A stretch of DNA of 42,718 nt from Chlorobium sp. (GTDB taxonomy: Bacteria; Bacteroidota; Chlorobiia; Chlorobiales; Chlorobiaceae). The stretch spans positions 1 through 42,718 of the forward strand of contig JANQMO010000007.1 in assembly GCA_028280025.1 (NCBI GenBank). The letters are read 5' to 3'. A program made the translations under genes and the position numbers. Every line of letters starts with the position of its first letter. Position 1 is the stretch's first letter. The notes below the pieces were generated by a model. The model had not been told where the DNA came from. It worked only from the letters and a program-made list of their open reading frames with translations, and searched no databases. Shown here one piece after another: positions 42,635 through 42,718 of the stretch.

Positions 42635-42661
42635 AAAAACGGGGGCATAAAGAAAGCCCCT
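42635..42661 (-). terminator. Minus-strand terminator near right edge
   Basis: Read on the minus strand, GGGGC-TTTCTTTAT-GCCCC is followed by CGTTTTTAAC, which fits an intrinsic terminator for a minus-strand gene that would lie right of the window. Confidence 0.6.
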
Positions 42662-42718
42662 CCGGAATGAACGTTACCAAGAAATAAGGGACATAACCTT
42701 ATCTCACGATAAACCGGA

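Overview
The window comes from a sulfur-oxidising phototroph of the green sulfur bacteria (Chlorobiales). The case rests on a complete reverse dissimilatory sulfite reductase locus in the order dsrN-C-A-B-L-U-E-F-H-T-M-K-J-O-P followed by dsrV-W. It carries DsrL and DsrEFH, which mark the oxidative direction. About 3 kb further on lies sat-aprBA-qmoABC. DsrU, V and W are names used for green sulfur bacterial loci. The genus cannot be fixed from sequence alone.

Layout. (1) Left edge, 1-96: the 3' end (domains V and VI) of a group II intron, followed by repeat-rich intergenic DNA. (2) 290-7550, all minus strand: a housekeeping and envelope block. One run holds a PHP phosphoesterase, an MlaE/MlaF/MlaD-type lipid ABC transporter and a secreted serine hydrolase. 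A second run holds pdxJ, rdgB and uppP. (3) 7820-9982, plus strand: a rhodanese, a YeiH-type anion exporter and TusA, which lead into the dsr locus. (4) 10109-23284: dsrN to dsrP, tightly packed and ending at a clear terminator. (5) 23471-25752: dsrV and dsrW for siroheme synthesis, separated by a 437-bp mosaic of repeats. (6) 26130-29169: a small membrane protein, a TauE/SafE exporter, a tandem universal stress protein and a DsrE2-like protein. (7) 29396-38224: sat, aprB, aprA, qmoA, qmoB, qmoC, with a 113-bp inverted-repeat element between aprA and qmoA and a strong terminator after qmoC. (8) 38305-40029: a zinc-ribbon protein, a YkgJ-family cysteine-cluster protein and another DsrE-like protein. 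(9) 40132-42519: mutS2.

How the genes work together (family knowledge plus inference): sulfur is passed as persulfide through rhodanese, TusA, DsrEFH and DsrC. DsrAB, which uses siroheme modified by DsrN, oxidises DsrC-bound sulfur toward sulfite with DsrL as electron acceptor. DsrMKJOP reoxidises DsrC and connects it to the quinone pool and periplasm. AprBA with QmoABC oxidises sulfite to APS and delivers electrons to quinone. Sat releases sulfate and makes ATP. YeiH and TauE/SafE are candidate exits for sulfur oxyanions. DsrV and DsrW supply sirohydrochlorin precursors.

The least explained parts are a composite intergenic repeat family present at five places, the inverted-repeat element inside the apr-qmo cluster, the uncharacterised DsrU, and small conserved-looking proteins around the exporters and after qmoC. 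No tRNA, rRNA or CRISPR array was seen.
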